64,000 nucleotides of DNA, taken from Clostridia bacterium (GTDB lineage: Bacteria > Bacillota > Clostridia > Oscillospirales > Acutalibacteraceae). The first letter of the stretch is position 1, and the number at the start of each line of letters is the position of its first letter. A program made the position numbers and the translations under genes. The stretch is taken from assembly GCA_017430535.1 (NCBI GenBank), contig JAFRMR010000003.1, positions 1 to 64,000 of the forward strand, in the 5' to 3' direction. The notes under the pieces were generated by a model that worked only from the letters and a program-made list of their open reading frames with translations, was not told where the DNA came from and ran no database searches. This document shows positions 30,056-39,414 of the stretch, piece after piece.

Positions 30056-33025
30056 TTAACTGTTGACAATATAATTGTTAATTCCGTTTACTGTAGCTTT
30101 GGCAAGAATTTCCCTTGTTGACGCATTCTGAAGATACTGGCATTCACCTGTGTTTGAAACAAAGCCGTATTCAATCAGAACTGCAGGGCATTCTTCAACC
30201 CTGGCTACTTTAAATGCGTAATAATTTGTGCCTCTGTCAATATTTTTCTTTTCTTTGCCGTAATATATCATATTTCTGTATGTTGATACAAGTGCCTGAT
30301 GAATATATTTGGCCAGGGGCTGTGAATAAGCCCTGTAATAATATGCGGATGTACCATAGGATGAGGATGCTGAAGAAGAATCGCAGTGGACCGAAATAAA
30401 CAAATCCGGGTTGTATCTTCTTACAACAGCGTTTCTGGCGCTAAGGCTCAGAAATCTGTCATCACTTCTTGTCATTATAACCTTTGTGCCGTAACTTTCA
30501 AGTATTTCTTTTATTTTTAACGCAATTGAAAGGTTAATTTTTTTCTCAGACCAGTTTGAGGATGAAACGGCGCAGGATGCTCCGCTGTCATATCCGCCGT
30601 GGCCGGGATCCAATATTATTGTATATTCGCTCAGATTACTCGGCTTTGATTTAAAGGTGATTGTGAATATTCCGTCGCTGTATTCACAGTGATATCCGTA
30701 AAATTTGCCCGCGTCTGTAAACCTGAAATTTATAATTGCGCTGTTATTATCAATACCGAAATCAGCGCTTTTAATAACGGAATTCATAAAGCTCATTTTT
30801 CCGCTTATACCGGAGGTGTCGCTGAACCTGAACTGAATTCCGGTGCAGTCGGGTTTTGAAACCGCAACTTTTCTGCCGTTGTAATCGTTATAACTCTGGC
30901 CTATCAGTTTTGAATTAACGGCAACAAGGCGGTTCATTTCAAGTTTTATTACCGTTTTGTTTCCTGTACATTCGGATGAAATAATCCGGATATTATTTGA
31001 AGGCATTCTGTATCCGTCAATTATTTTCAACTGATTTATGCGGGTATTTGGCCCCGACTGGCTGTTTTCTGTTCTGTAAAGCGGAACTTTAACTCCGGAG
31101 CTGAGATAATAATAAACTTTTTCGCTGTTTTCATCAGCGCATACACCTGACCCAGTAACATAATCCGCAGTGCCTTTCAGCAGTGGAGAGCAGTCGGGAA
31201 CAGATTTTGATGAAGTGTTGCTGCCGGAGTAGGTTTCAACATAATCATCCGTTATTAAACATATTTTTGCAGTTCCCAGGCCGTAATTGCTTGTGTAACT
31301 GTACTGTTGGAGTCTGTCATCATTAGTATTTGCTGAACCGGTTTCGGAAATGTCAGTTTGTGTTTCTCTTCGGTTGGTATTTCTTGTAACAGTTGTTCTT
31401 GTATTTGCTCTTGTTCTTGAAACGGTTGTTCTTGCTCTTCTTGTGTTTCCGAAAGCGGCAGACTCGGATGATTCATTGTTGCTTGCGGTAACAGGTTCGG
31501 TCTCATCGGTTATATTTGTATTATCATCTGCAGAGTAATCATTATTATCATTATTTCCGGGCACTTCAATTTCCGGAAAAAGCTGCATAGGAGTAATTGT
31601 AACCCCTGCTCCCGCCTGACTTTCGGCATAGCCGTTATATGTTGCATTTACCTTGAATTTGCCGAGTGACCTTTCCTCGGATATGTCGGACGGGGTATCA
31701 ATTATAACAGAATATGTACAGAAGTCATTGTCAATTGTTCCACCGGAAGATTCATCTGCCGGCTCATCGTAAAGCCTTATCATCTGATAACTCCGGCCAT
31801 TGAATTCTGCAGTAACAACAGCATCTTTATGAGCCAGAGCTGTTATTTCAACGCTTAGACCTGCGGGTAGAGTAATGCTTGTATCCGGAGAAACACTCTT
31901 TAACAATTTGACTTCGTAATTAACATTGTAAGTATATCTTTCGTTTTTATGCTCAAATACTATTTTGTTATCACCGGGGGACAGTCCGTAATCAAACGAA
32001 AAGTCTCCGTTTTCAGCCGTTTCAATTTTTTGCCCGTTGCACATAAGATCGTAAACCGGGCTTGATGTTCCCATAAAATTGATTGTTGAGGAATATGTTT
32101 TGATATTGTTATTTTTATAATTTGTAAGCGAGAAGGTTTTATCAATAAGATATGTTTCTCTTTTTAAAACAAATTCTTTTATTATCTGCCCGGGCGCATC
32201 CTTAAGCCCGATTATCTCATTATAATCATCAATGCAAAGCGCTTTGCACTGTGCCATTTCCGACGAAGATGACATTGAATCAATAAACTGTTTTGCCGAA
32301 TCTGCGCTGTCGGTTTTACTGTTTTTCAATGAGTGGCACATCCAGATTTCGGTAGCGGCATCATCCCATACTGTCTGGGCACTTTTTAAAATTTCGGGTT
32401 TGCCGTTATCCATTATAAATATAAAATCAACTGTATTTTCCGAAATAAGACCGGATACATTTTTATCAATTGCATCAATTGACGTGGGCTCATATCCGAT
32501 TTTTAAATCATAATCTATTTTTTTCAGTACGGAAAAGGTATTCTTGATTTTATTTTTCAGGTTACTGTCTGTATCAGAGTAACCGTTCAGAATTATAAAG
32601 TCGGGATTGTTTGAGCTGATAAAAGGTATTACGGAACTGTCCGGCAGATTTATTCTGACACCGCAATATATATTATTCTGTTTTGAATATTTAATTAAAT
32701 TTGCGGCTATTTCAATATCTTTCTTATCGGTTTTTGAATCGATGTTTAATATTACACTGTTAAATCCAAGCTTTTCTATTGCGCTGAGCTCTTCCTCGGA
32801 GTTTTTACCGTAATTATCATAAATAACAGATATTGGAGAAACAGGAATTTCTGTTTTCGGCCTTGTTACTATTTCATCGGAATTAACGGACAAACCCGGA
32901 ACAGAATTATCCGATATATTATCGGCTTTGTAAATTCTGCCTTTTAATACAAAAACAGTGATTATTACTGCAGCGGCTGCAAGTATGCCGCCGATAATCA
33001 ATATTGTTTTTTTCTTTTTGTTCAT
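30056..33025 (-). CDS. Membrane-anchored N-acetylmuramoyl-L-alanine amidase, multidomain
   Basis: A 989-residue surface enzyme. Residues 8-27 form a membrane anchor. Residues about 60-310 look like a TIM-barrel, GHL-type domain (SAIEKLGFNSVILNIDSKTD; FIFIMDNGKPEIL). Beta-rich repeats follow, then a low-complexity Thr/Arg/Asn linker (about 515-590) and an AMIN-like region. The C-terminal Amidase_3 domain (802-989) has Zn ligands H809, E827 and H880 and the catalytic E952 (VLIEYGF). It would cleave the amide between muramic acid and the stem peptide. Its last codon is 12 bases before metY. Confidence 0.9.
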   Translation of the reverse strand: MNKKKKTILIIGGILAAAAVIITVFVLKGRIYKADNISDNSVPGLSVNSDEIVTRPKTEIPVSPISVIYDNYGKNSEEELSAIEKLGFNSVILNIDSKTDKKDIEIAANLIKYSKQNNIYCGVRINLPDSSVIPFISSNNPDFIILNGYSDTDSNLKNKIKNTFSVLKKIDYDLKIGYEPTSIDAIDKNVSGLISENTVDFIFIMDNGKPEILKSAQTVWDDAATEIWMCHSLKNSKTDSADSAKQFIDSMSSSSEMAQCKALCIDDYNEIIGLKDAPGQIIKEFVLKRETYLIDKTFSLTNYKNNNIKTYSSTINFMGTSSPVYDLMCNGQKIETAENGDFSFDYGLSPGDNKIVFEHKNERYTYNVNYEVKLLKSVSPDTSITLPAGLSVEITALAHKDAVVTAEFNGRSYQMIRLYDEPADESSGGTIDNDFCTYSVIIDTPSDISEERSLGKFKVNATYNGYAESQAGAGVTITPMQLFPEIEVPGNNDNNDYSADDNTNITDETEPVTASNNESSESAAFGNTRRARTTVSRTRANTRTTVTRNTNRRETQTDISETGSANTNDDRLQQYSYTSNYGLGTAKICLITDDYVETYSGSNTSSKSVPDCSPLLKGTADYVTGSGVCADENSEKVYYYLSSGVKVPLYRTENSQSGPNTRINQLKIIDGYRMPSNNIRIISSECTGNKTVIKLEMNRLVAVNSKLIGQSYNDYNGRKVAVSKPDCTGIQFRFSDTSGISGKMSFMNSVIKSADFGIDNNSAIINFRFTDAGKFYGYHCEYSDGIFTITFKSKPSNLSEYTIILDPGHGGYDSGASCAVSSSNWSEKKINLSIALKIKEILESYGTKVIMTRSDDRFLSLSARNAVVRRYNPDLFISVHCDSSSASSSYGTSAYYYRAYSQPLAKYIHQALVSTYRNMIYYGKEKKNIDRGTNYYAFKVARVEECPAVLIEYGFVSNTGECQYLQNASTREILAKATVNGINNYIVNS

Positions 33026-33043
33026 TTTTACCTCGGTAAAATA

Positions 33044-33071
33044 TTGACTTATAAGGCGGATAAACTATAAT
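33044..33071 (+). promoter_or_regulatory. Promoter of the radical SAM gene
   Basis: TTGACT (33044-33049), a 16-base spacer and TATAAT (33066-33071), giving a leader of about 100 bases before the gene at 33176. It points away from the amidase gene. Confidence 0.65.
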
Positions 33072-33175
33072 AAAGTCAGAAAATCAAAAGCATTGCTGTT
33101 ATTCAGCGTCTTTGAGTTTTATATATTATACTCTTATTTAATAATAATTTCAATTATTTATAAAAAGGTGTTTTT

Positions 33176-34066
33176 ATGCTTTGTAATATCTGCCCCAGGC
33201 AATGTAACGCCGACAGAAATAAAAACCCCGGATTCTGCGGAACAGGGGATATGTTTCGGGTTGCAAGAGCGGCTCCGCATTTCGGAGAGGAACCCTGCAT
33301 AAGCGGAACAAATGGCTCCGGCACTGTATTCTTTTCCGGATGCAATCTTAAGTGCGTTTATTGCCAGAACGAAACAATCAGCCACGGGCTCTACGGTAAA
33401 GACATAAGTGATAAAGATCTTATGAAAATCTTTGATAACCTGATTGAAAAAGGAGTTCATAATATCAATCTTGTTACCCCTTCCCATTATGCTTTAAAGC
33501 TTGCAAAAGTACTTAAAGAGTATAATTCTCCTGTTCCTGTGGTTTACAATACTTCATCCTATGAAAAGGCTGACACATTAAAATATCTTGAGGGCCTTGT
33601 GGATATTTATCTTGCAGATATTAAGTATTACGATGAATCCGTTTCAAATAAATACAGCGGTGTTAAAAATTATTTTGCCGTTGCAAGTGAAGCTGTCAGA
33701 GAAATGTACCGACAGGCCGGGGATATAGTATTAAAAGATGACGGAACCGCCGAAAGGGGACTGATAATAAGGCATATGGTACTGCCGGGAAATGTCAGTC
33801 AGGTTTATAAAATTTTCAGCCGGGTAAGAGAGGATATTTCGTCGGATTGTTATATCAGCTTGATGAGCCAGTATACACCATGCGCAGGTTCATCAAAATT
33901 CAGTGAAATAAACAGAAAGATTTCCTCAAGAGAGTACAGCATTGCAAAAGAGCAGATATTGAAACTGGGGTTTGAAAATGTTTACTTTCAGAAATTATCT
34001 TCCGGAACGGATGAGTATATTCCCGATTTTAACCTGGAAGGTGTTGACCTTTCTGTAAAAAAGTGA
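33176..34066 (+). CDS. Radical SAM protein (PflA-like, COG1313 type)
   Basis: A 296-residue enzyme. The 4Fe-4S motif is CNLKCVYCQ (C56, C60, C63). An N-terminal cysteine cluster (CNICPRQC, C21) resembles that of the COG1313 radical SAM group, uncharacterised relatives of pyruvate formate-lyase activases. Further motifs are VTPSHYALKLAK, VVYNTSSYEK and YLADIKYYD. The reaction is unknown. No glycyl radical enzyme gene is adjacent. It is expressed from its own promoter. Confidence 0.88.
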   Translation: MLCNICPRQCNADRNKNPGFCGTGDMFRVARAAPHFGEEPCISGTNGSGTVFFSGCNLKCVYCQNETISHGLYGKDISDKDLMKIFDNLIEKGVHNINLVTPSHYALKLAKVLKEYNSPVPVVYNTSSYEKADTLKYLEGLVDIYLADIKYYDESVSNKYSGVKNYFAVASEAVREMYRQAGDIVLKDDGTAERGLIIRHMVLPGNVSQVYKIFSRVREDISSDCYISLMSQYTPCAGSSKFSEINRKISSREYSIAKEQILKLGFENVYFQKLSSGTDEYIPDFNLEGVDLSVKK

Positions 34067-34098
34067 TAAATTTATAAAAAAAGAACGGAGGAGTTTTT

Positions 34099-34575
34099 AT
34101 GTCAAAAGCAAAGGGCTTCAGCGCTGAATTCAAAAAGTTTATTTTAAGAGGAAATGTTATTGATCTTGCAGTCGGCGTTATAATCGGCGGTGCATTTCAG
34201 GCAATAGTTAATTCGCTTGTAAATGATATCATTATGCCTGTTATCAGCCTTATTACCGGCGGCATAGACTTTAACAACTGGTTTGTTGCGCTTGACGGCA
34301 AAGAATATGAAACCCTCGCAGCCGCCCAGGAAGCAGGAGCATCGGTTCTTGCCTACGGAAACTTTATTTCTGCAATTATCAACTTCCTTATTATGGCGCT
34401 TGTTATTTTCTGTATTGTTAAGGCAATTAACAATGTTGCCGAAAAGGCAAAGAAAAAGGAAGAGCCCGCAGAGGAAAAACCCACTACAAAGACCTGCCCC
34501 TTCTGCAAGAGCGAAATTGCAATTGAAGCCACCAAGTGCCCCCATTGCACTTCCGATATTCCTGAAGAAGGCTGA
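34099..34575 (+). CDS. mscL: Large-conductance mechanosensitive channel with zinc ribbon
   Basis: A 158-residue protein. Residues 1-115 are MscL: [24 protein letters not shown] first helix ([20 protein letters not shown]), an extracellular loop, and second helix [21 protein letters not shown] charged linker (about 115-130) leads to a zinc ribbon with C133, C136, C147 and C150 ([18 protein letters not shown]). The channel releases solutes on hypo-osmotic shock. The ribbon replaces the usual cytoplasmic helical bundle end. CGGAGGAG precedes the ATG. Confidence 0.95.
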   Translation: MSKAKGFSAEFKKFILRGNVIDLAVGVIIGGAFQAIVNSLVNDIIMPVISLITGGIDFNNWFVALDGKEYETLAAAQEAGASVLAYGNFISAIINFLIMALVIFCIVKAINNVAEKAKKKEEPAEEKPTTKTCPFCKSEIAIEATKCPHCTSDIPEEG

Positions 34576-34595
34576 TAATTCAGCTTGATTCTTAC

Positions 34596-34626
34596 GGACG
34601 CATACTTCAGGTATGCGTCCTGTTTT
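34596..34626 (+). terminator. Intrinsic terminator after mscL
   Basis: GGACGCATAC (34596-34605), 5-base loop, GTATGCGTCC (34611-34620), then TGTTTTAT. Confidence 0.82.
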
Positions 34627-34641
34627 ATATGAGGTAAAAGT

Positions 34642-36228
34642 ATGATAAATATAAAAGCAATATCTTCTCTTGAAAAAATAATGGACAATGCCGCTTTCTG
34701 CGAAGAGGTTTTATATTATACTGTATTAAAAAATGAAAAACTTAATTTTCAGCTATTACTTACCAGTGACGAAGATATAGATTATAAACCGAAAATAAAC
34801 TGTGATTTTGCAGACAGCGTTAAAGTGTTTGAGGTAAAAAAAGTTCCGGTAGGTAAAGCATGTTATGATGATTCCGATGATTATTATATCGGAAAAGATG
34901 CCGGAATGTATCCGGATTTACTTTCGGAAATAAATGATACAATACATTTGTCTGCCGGTGAACCTGTAAATCTCTGGGTTGAATTATCCGGCTTTAATAA
35001 AACAGGAGAGGGAACTTTTAAAATAACAGCGGGCGCAAGTGAAAAAGAAATAATAATTAAAGTGGTTGATGAATGTTTATCGGAGCAGGATTTTATAGTA
35101 ACAAACTGGTTTCATTGTGACTGTATTGCAGATTATTATGATGTTGAAGTTTTCAGTGATGAATTCTGGAAAATAACAGGCAATTTTATTGCTGTTGCTT
35201 CATCTCACGGAATAAACTGCATACTGACCCCCTTATTTACACCCGCCCTTGATACTGCTCCCGGATCTGAGAGAACAACGGTGCAACTTGTCGGTGTTAA
35301 AAAGACAGCTCAGAAGTATTTGTTTGATTTTTCCAACCTTGATAAATGGATTGATTTGTGCCGAAATAACGGAATTAAGTATTTTGAGCTCAGCCATTTC
35401 TTTACCCAATGGGGAGCTGAACATGCGCCTAAAATCATAGCAGAAGATGAAAACGGAGAAATGACACATATTTTCGGCTGGTTTACCGAACCTGACAGTG
35501 AAGAATATGATTGTTTTTTAAAATGCCTTGCAGTTGAACTCAGGCGGTTTTTTAAAGAAAAGAGTATAGAAAACAGGATATTTGTACATATATCCGATGA
35601 ACCGTCAAAAGATAATCTGGAGCTTTACGGCAGAAGAGCCGGGCTTATTAAAGAGATATTTCCCGATTATCCTGTAATTGATGCGCTGTCTGATTATGAT
35701 TTTTATAAAATGGGCTTTGTTGATATACCCATTCCCTGTGAAAACAATATTGAGCAGTTCTTCGGCAAAGTTGACCCGCTTTGGACCTATTACTGCTGCG
35801 GTCAGCATAAGGATTATGTTCCAAACAGGTTTATCTGTATGCCGTCACTTCGTAACAGAGTTTTGGGAATGCTTGCATATAAATACAATCTTAAAGGCTT
35901 TTTGCAGTGGGGTTATAATTTTTACAATTCACAGTTATCAATCAAAAGAATTGATCCGTATAAAGTTACAGATTCAGACGGCAGTTTTCCTGCAGGTGAT
36001 GCTTTTGTTGTTTATCCCGGAAAAAACGGCACACCGGAATTGTCTTTAAGATTAAAAGTGTTTTATGATGGGATTCAGGATTATGAGGCTCTTACACTGC
36101 TCGAGAAAAAAATCGGCAGAGAAAAAGTGCTTGAGCTGACAGGCGATATATCATTCAGCAATTATCCCCATGATAATTCCCGGCTTCTTAACTTAAGAAA
36201 CAGGGTTAATGAAATGCTTGAGCAATAA
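34642..36228 (+). CDS. DUF4091 domain protein (glycoside-hydrolase-like)
   Basis: A 528-residue protein. The N-terminal beta-sandwich-like region (1-140) precedes a TIM-barrel-like central part with WFHCDCIADYY, GIKYFELSHFFTQWG and IFVHISDEPSKDN. The C-terminal DUF4091 segment includes YKYNLKGFLQWGYNFYNS and LKVFYDGIQDYEAL. Relatives are thought to be glycosidases. The Asp/Glu pair in the ISDEP strand is a plausible catalytic site. There is no signal peptide, so it is probably intracellular. GAGG lies upstream of the ATG. Confidence 0.85.
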   Translation: MINIKAISSLEKIMDNAAFCEEVLYYTVLKNEKLNFQLLLTSDEDIDYKPKINCDFADSVKVFEVKKVPVGKACYDDSDDYYIGKDAGMYPDLLSEINDTIHLSAGEPVNLWVELSGFNKTGEGTFKITAGASEKEIIIKVVDECLSEQDFIVTNWFHCDCIADYYDVEVFSDEFWKITGNFIAVASSHGINCILTPLFTPALDTAPGSERTTVQLVGVKKTAQKYLFDFSNLDKWIDLCRNNGIKYFELSHFFTQWGAEHAPKIIAEDENGEMTHIFGWFTEPDSEEYDCFLKCLAVELRRFFKEKSIENRIFVHISDEPSKDNLELYGRRAGLIKEIFPDYPVIDALSDYDFYKMGFVDIPIPCENNIEQFFGKVDPLWTYYCCGQHKDYVPNRFICMPSLRNRVLGMLAYKYNLKGFLQWGYNFYNSQLSIKRIDPYKVTDSDGSFPAGDAFVVYPGKNGTPELSLRLKVFYDGIQDYEALTLLEKKIGREKVLELTGDISFSNYPHDNSRLLNLRNRVNEMLEQ

Positions 36229-36253
36229 AAAATGAATTATTCTAAAATAATTC

Positions 36254-36282
36254 TTGCAAAAATCACCGTATTACTGTATTAT
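36254..36282 (+). promoter_or_regulatory. Promoter of the aminotransferase gene
   Basis: TTGCAA (36254-36259), a 17-base spacer and TATTAT (36277-36282). The ATG at 36326 follows TAGGAGAA. Confidence 0.72.
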
Positions 36283-36325
36283 ATCTCCTGCAAAATGAAT
36301 TATTTGATATAGGAGAAATTCAAAA

Positions 36326-37591
36326 ATGAGCTTGCTTAATGCTGATAAAAGTGAATTAAAAAACAGATATAATGAGCTTTATGATAAATTTACTGCTTAT
36401 AAATCCCTTAATCTCAATCTCAATATGGCAAGGGGCAAACCGGGAAAGGAACAGCTTGAATTATCAAATGATATTCTTGATGAAAGCTATTTGAACGGTT
36501 TTGTTTCATGCGACGGTACGGAGCTGAGAAATTACGGCATACTTGACGGTATAGCCGAATGCAAAAAATTATTTTCCGAAATACTGAGAGTTAATGAAGA
36601 TAACATTATAATTTTCGGCAATTCAAGCCTTAATATTATGTATGATTACATTTCTCAGTGTATGGTATTCGGGGCAGGAGAGGGCCCCTGGGCCGCTCAG
36701 AAGAATATTAAATTCCTTTGTCCCGTACCGGGCTATGACAGGCACTTTGCCATCCTTGAAAGCTTCGGAATAGAAATGATAAATATACCGATTAATTCCG
36801 ACGGTCCTGATATGGAAATGATTGAAGAACTGGTAAAAGACAGTTCTGTTAAGGGAATTATTTGTGTTCCCATGTATTCAAACCCCACAGGCATTTCTTT
36901 CAGCAGAGTAACCGTTGAAAGAATTGCGGAATTAAAACCGGCTGCAAAAGATTTCAGAGTGATATGGGATAATGCTTACTGCGTGCACCATCTCAGCGAT
37001 GACTGCGATGAATTTATCAATGTTTTTGATTATGCTGAAAAAAACGGTACAGAAGATTATTTTATTGAGGTTACATCTACATCGAAAATTTCATTCCCCG
37101 GCTCAGGTGTAAGCGCCCTTGCCGCATCCGGTAATAACATTGCCGCAATTAAAAAGAGAATGACGGTTCAGACAATAGGGTATGATAAACTCAACCAGAT
37201 GAGACACGCCGCATATTTCAGAAACCTTGAGGGCATAAAAACTCATATGAAAAAGCATGCGGCAATTATCAAACCTAAATTTGACGCTGTTCTTAAAGCC
37301 TTCGACGAGAATCTCAGCGGTAAAGAAATTGCAGAATGGACCAATCCCAAGGGCGGTTATTTCATAAGCCTTGATGTTGTTCCCGGAACTGCAAAACGGG
37401 TTGTATCTCTTTGCAAAGAAGCAGGTGTAACATTGACAGGAGCCGGTGCAACTTTTCCTTATAAAGCAGACCCGGATGATAAGAATATCAGAATAGCACC
37501 TACTTTTCCCGGCGTTGATGAACTGAAAACAGCTGTTGATATTCTTTGCGTTTGTGTTGAAATGGCGGCAATAGAAACCGTAATCAATTGA
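36326..37591 (+). CDS. Class I/II PLP-dependent aminotransferase (aspartate-type, PF12897-like)
   Basis: A 421-residue fold type I enzyme: NMARGKPGKEQLELS at the N-terminus, VPMYSNPTGISFS, IWDNAYCVHHLSDDC, and the PLP lysine in VTSTSKISFPGSGVSALAAS. The sequence follows the subgroup annotated as aspartate/alanine aminotransferase distinct from classical AspC. The exact amino acid is uncertain. It is a single-gene unit with its own promoter and terminator. Confidence 0.88.
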   Translation: MSLLNADKSELKNRYNELYDKFTAYKSLNLNLNMARGKPGKEQLELSNDILDESYLNGFVSCDGTELRNYGILDGIAECKKLFSEILRVNEDNIIIFGNSSLNIMYDYISQCMVFGAGEGPWAAQKNIKFLCPVPGYDRHFAILESFGIEMINIPINSDGPDMEMIEELVKDSSVKGIICVPMYSNPTGISFSRVTVERIAELKPAAKDFRVIWDNAYCVHHLSDDCDEFINVFDYAEKNGTEDYFIEVTSTSKISFPGSGVSALAASGNNIAAIKKRMTVQTIGYDKLNQMRHAAYFRNLEGIKTHMKKHAAIIKPKFDAVLKAFDENLSGKEIAEWTNPKGGYFISLDVVPGTAKRVVSLCKEAGVTLTGAGATFPYKADPDDKNIRIAPTFPGVDELKTAVDILCVCVEMAAIETVIN

Positions 37592-37598
37592 TTTTTCA

Positions 37599-37634
37599 AT
37601 TATGAGCATATCAGAGTATATGCTCATAATTTTA
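37599..37634 (+). terminator. Intrinsic terminator after the aminotransferase
   Basis: A 13-bp stem (ATTATGAGCATAT, 37599-37611, with 37618-37630) and a 6-base loop, followed by TTTATGTTTT. Confidence 0.75.
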
Positions 37635-37640
37635 TGTTTT

Positions 37641-37681
37641 GTTGTATTTACAACATACTTTTTTAGTATTGTAAATATAAT
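37641..37681 (+). promoter_or_regulatory. SmsCB promoter region with nested palindromes
   Basis: A -10 box TATAAT lies at 37676-37681. TATTTACAA (37645-37653) and TTGTAAATA (37669-37677) are perfect inverted arms. GTTGTA-TT-TACAAC (37641-37654) is a second palindrome. The -35 region is weak, as expected for an activated or tightly controlled promoter. An iron- or cluster-sensing regulator is a plausible ligand. Confidence 0.55.
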
Positions 37682-37713
37682 TGAACAGAAATATGAGCGG
37701 AAGGAAATTTTTT

Positions 37714-38454
37714 ATGTTACGGGTTGAAAATCTTAAGTTTACTGTAGATACAGATACAGGCACAAAAAATATAATAGATAATATCAGCTTTGAAATTCCG
37801 GATAATAAACTTGTTGTTATTACCGGGCCAAACGGCGGCGGTAAATCAACTTTAGCAAGGCTCATTGCGGGTATAGAAAAGCCCACCGAAGGTAAAATAT
37901 TCTTTAATAATGAAGATATTACCGATTTATCAATTACCGAAAGGTCAAAAGCTGGCATTGGATTTGCGTTTCAGCAGCCCGTAAAATTCAAGGGAATACA
38001 GGTTTTTGATTTAATAAAACTTGCAACAGGCAGGCAGATTTCTGTTGCCGATGCCTGCAACTATCTTTCATCAGTAGGTCTTTGTGCCAGGGATTATATT
38101 AACCGTGAAGTTAACAGCAGCCTTTCCGGCGGTGAACTTAAAAGAATAGAAATAGCTACTGTTCTTGCAAAAAAAGCAAGCCTTTCTATTTTTGATGAGC
38201 CGGAAGCCGGAATAGATTTATGGAGTTTTAAAAACCTTATTGATGTTTTCAGAAATATCCGTAAAAATATTGAAAACAGTTCAATTCTTATTATCTCTCA
38301 CCAGGAAAGAATCCTTGATATTGCAGATGAAATTATGATTATAAAGGATGGCAGACTGATATCAAAGGGTAGTAAAACCGATATTCTGCCCGATCTGCTC
38401 AGCACATCTTCCGTAGTCAGGTCCTGTATTAAAGCAGAAGGGGAGGAATGCTGA
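37714..38454 (+). CDS. sufC: SufC-like ABC ATPase (SmsC)
   Basis: A 246-residue ATPase of Fe-S cluster assembly. It has Walker A GPNGGGKST, Q-loop GFAFQQPVKFKG, signature LSGGELKRIEIATVLAKKAS and Walker B LSIFDEPEAGID. Start ATG 37714 is preferred over an upstream TTG (37681) that falls on the -10 box; GGAAGG lies upstream. It pairs with the SufB-type gene one base downstream. No sufS, sufU or sufD genes are adjacent, matching the minimal SmsCB arrangement described for anaerobes. Confidence 0.92.
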   Translation: MLRVENLKFTVDTDTGTKNIIDNISFEIPDNKLVVITGPNGGGKSTLARLIAGIEKPTEGKIFFNNEDITDLSITERSKAGIGFAFQQPVKFKGIQVFDLIKLATGRQISVADACNYLSSVGLCARDYINREVNSSLSGGELKRIEIATVLAKKASLSIFDEPEAGIDLWSFKNLIDVFRNIRKNIENSSILIISHQERILDIADEIMIIKDGRLISKGSKTDILPDLLSTSSVVRSCIKAEGEEC

Positions 38455-38455
38455 A

Positions 38456-39382
38456 ATGGTAAAGCTTGATGAAATACAAAAGAGAATCCTTCTTGAAGTA
38501 GCAGACCTGCATAAAATCCCCGAAGGCGCATATAATATACGGTCCGACGGAAAGTCTGTTGCAAGAGCGTCATCTGCCAATATTGATATTATTCCCAGAG
38601 AAAGCGGTGACGGGCTTGAAATCAGAATCAAACCAGGCACAAAAAATGAGAGCGTTCATATTCCCGTTGTGATGACTGAAAGTGGCCTGAAAGAGGTTGT
38701 TTACAATGATTTTTATATCGGCAAAGATTCCGATGTGGTAATAGTGGCCGGCTGCGGTATAGATAACTGCGGGGCAGGAGATTCTCAGCACGACGGTATT
38801 CACAGATTCTTTGTTGAAGAAAATGCAAAAATCAAATATGTTGAAAAGCATTACGGTTCCGGTAACGGAAGCGGAAAAAGAATACTGAACCCCGTTACGG
38901 AAGTGTATATGAAAAAGAATTCTTCCGTTATAATGGAAATGGTTCAGATTAAAGGCGTTGATGATACAAACAGAGTTACGCTTGCTGAAATGGATGCAGA
39001 TTCCCGCCTTGTTGTCAAAGAGCGTCTTATGACTCATGACAGCCAGAACGCGGTAAGCAAGTATGATATCAGAATCAACGGCAGCGGAGCCAGCGCGGAT
39101 CTTGTATCAAGGTCTGTTGCAAGGGATAATTCCTTCCAGAAGTTTGATGCTAAAATAGAAGGAAACGCCGCCTGTTACGGCCATACAGAGTGCGATTCTA
39201 TTATAATGGATAACGGCAGAATTCTTGCTGTTCCGGCGCTCGAAGCAAATAATATTGATGCGTCCCTTGTCCATGAGGCTGCCATAGGCAAAATTGCAGG
39301 TGATCAGATTATTAAGCTTATGACTTTGGGCCTTACTGAAAAAGAAGCCGAAGAACAGATTATAAACGGATTTCTTAAATGA
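38456..39382 (+). CDS. SufB/SufD-family scaffold protein (SmsB)
   Basis: A 308-residue beta-helix protein of the SufBD family, shorter than classical SufB (about 470). It has VVIVAGCGIDNCGAGDSQHD (with C and H ligands), HDGIHRFFVEENAKIKYVEK, YGHTECDSIIMDNG and the C-terminal SLVHEAAIGKIAGDQIIKLM that binds SufC. The conserved Glu and His near the end and Cys in CDSI are candidate cluster ligands. It would build Fe-S clusters with the ATPase encoded upstream. Confidence 0.9.
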   Translation: MVKLDEIQKRILLEVADLHKIPEGAYNIRSDGKSVARASSANIDIIPRESGDGLEIRIKPGTKNESVHIPVVMTESGLKEVVYNDFYIGKDSDVVIVAGCGIDNCGAGDSQHDGIHRFFVEENAKIKYVEKHYGSGNGSGKRILNPVTEVYMKKNSSVIMEMVQIKGVDDTNRVTLAEMDADSRLVVKERLMTHDSQNAVSKYDIRINGSGASADLVSRSVARDNSFQKFDAKIEGNAACYGHTECDSIIMDNGRILAVPALEANNIDASLVHEAAIGKIAGDQIIKLMTLGLTEKEAEEQIINGFLK

Positions 39383-39386
39383 AAAA

Positions 39387-39414
39387 TACCCGTCCTGGTG
39401 GACGGGCATTTTTT
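39387..39414. terminator. Bidirectional terminator between SmsB and glnN
   Basis: A stem TACCCGTCC/GGACGGGCA with loop TGGT and one mismatch, flanked by A5 and T6, so it can act on both converging transcripts. It overlaps the end of glnN by two bases. Confidence 0.82.

Noticed and set aside
34144-34545. Minus-strand frame opposite mscL
   Set aside because: It is a mirror reading of a clear MscL gene with no independent start signal.
38570-39037. Minus-strand frame opposite the SufB-type gene
   Set aside because: It is antisense to a recognised gene, has odd composition and no ribosome binding site.
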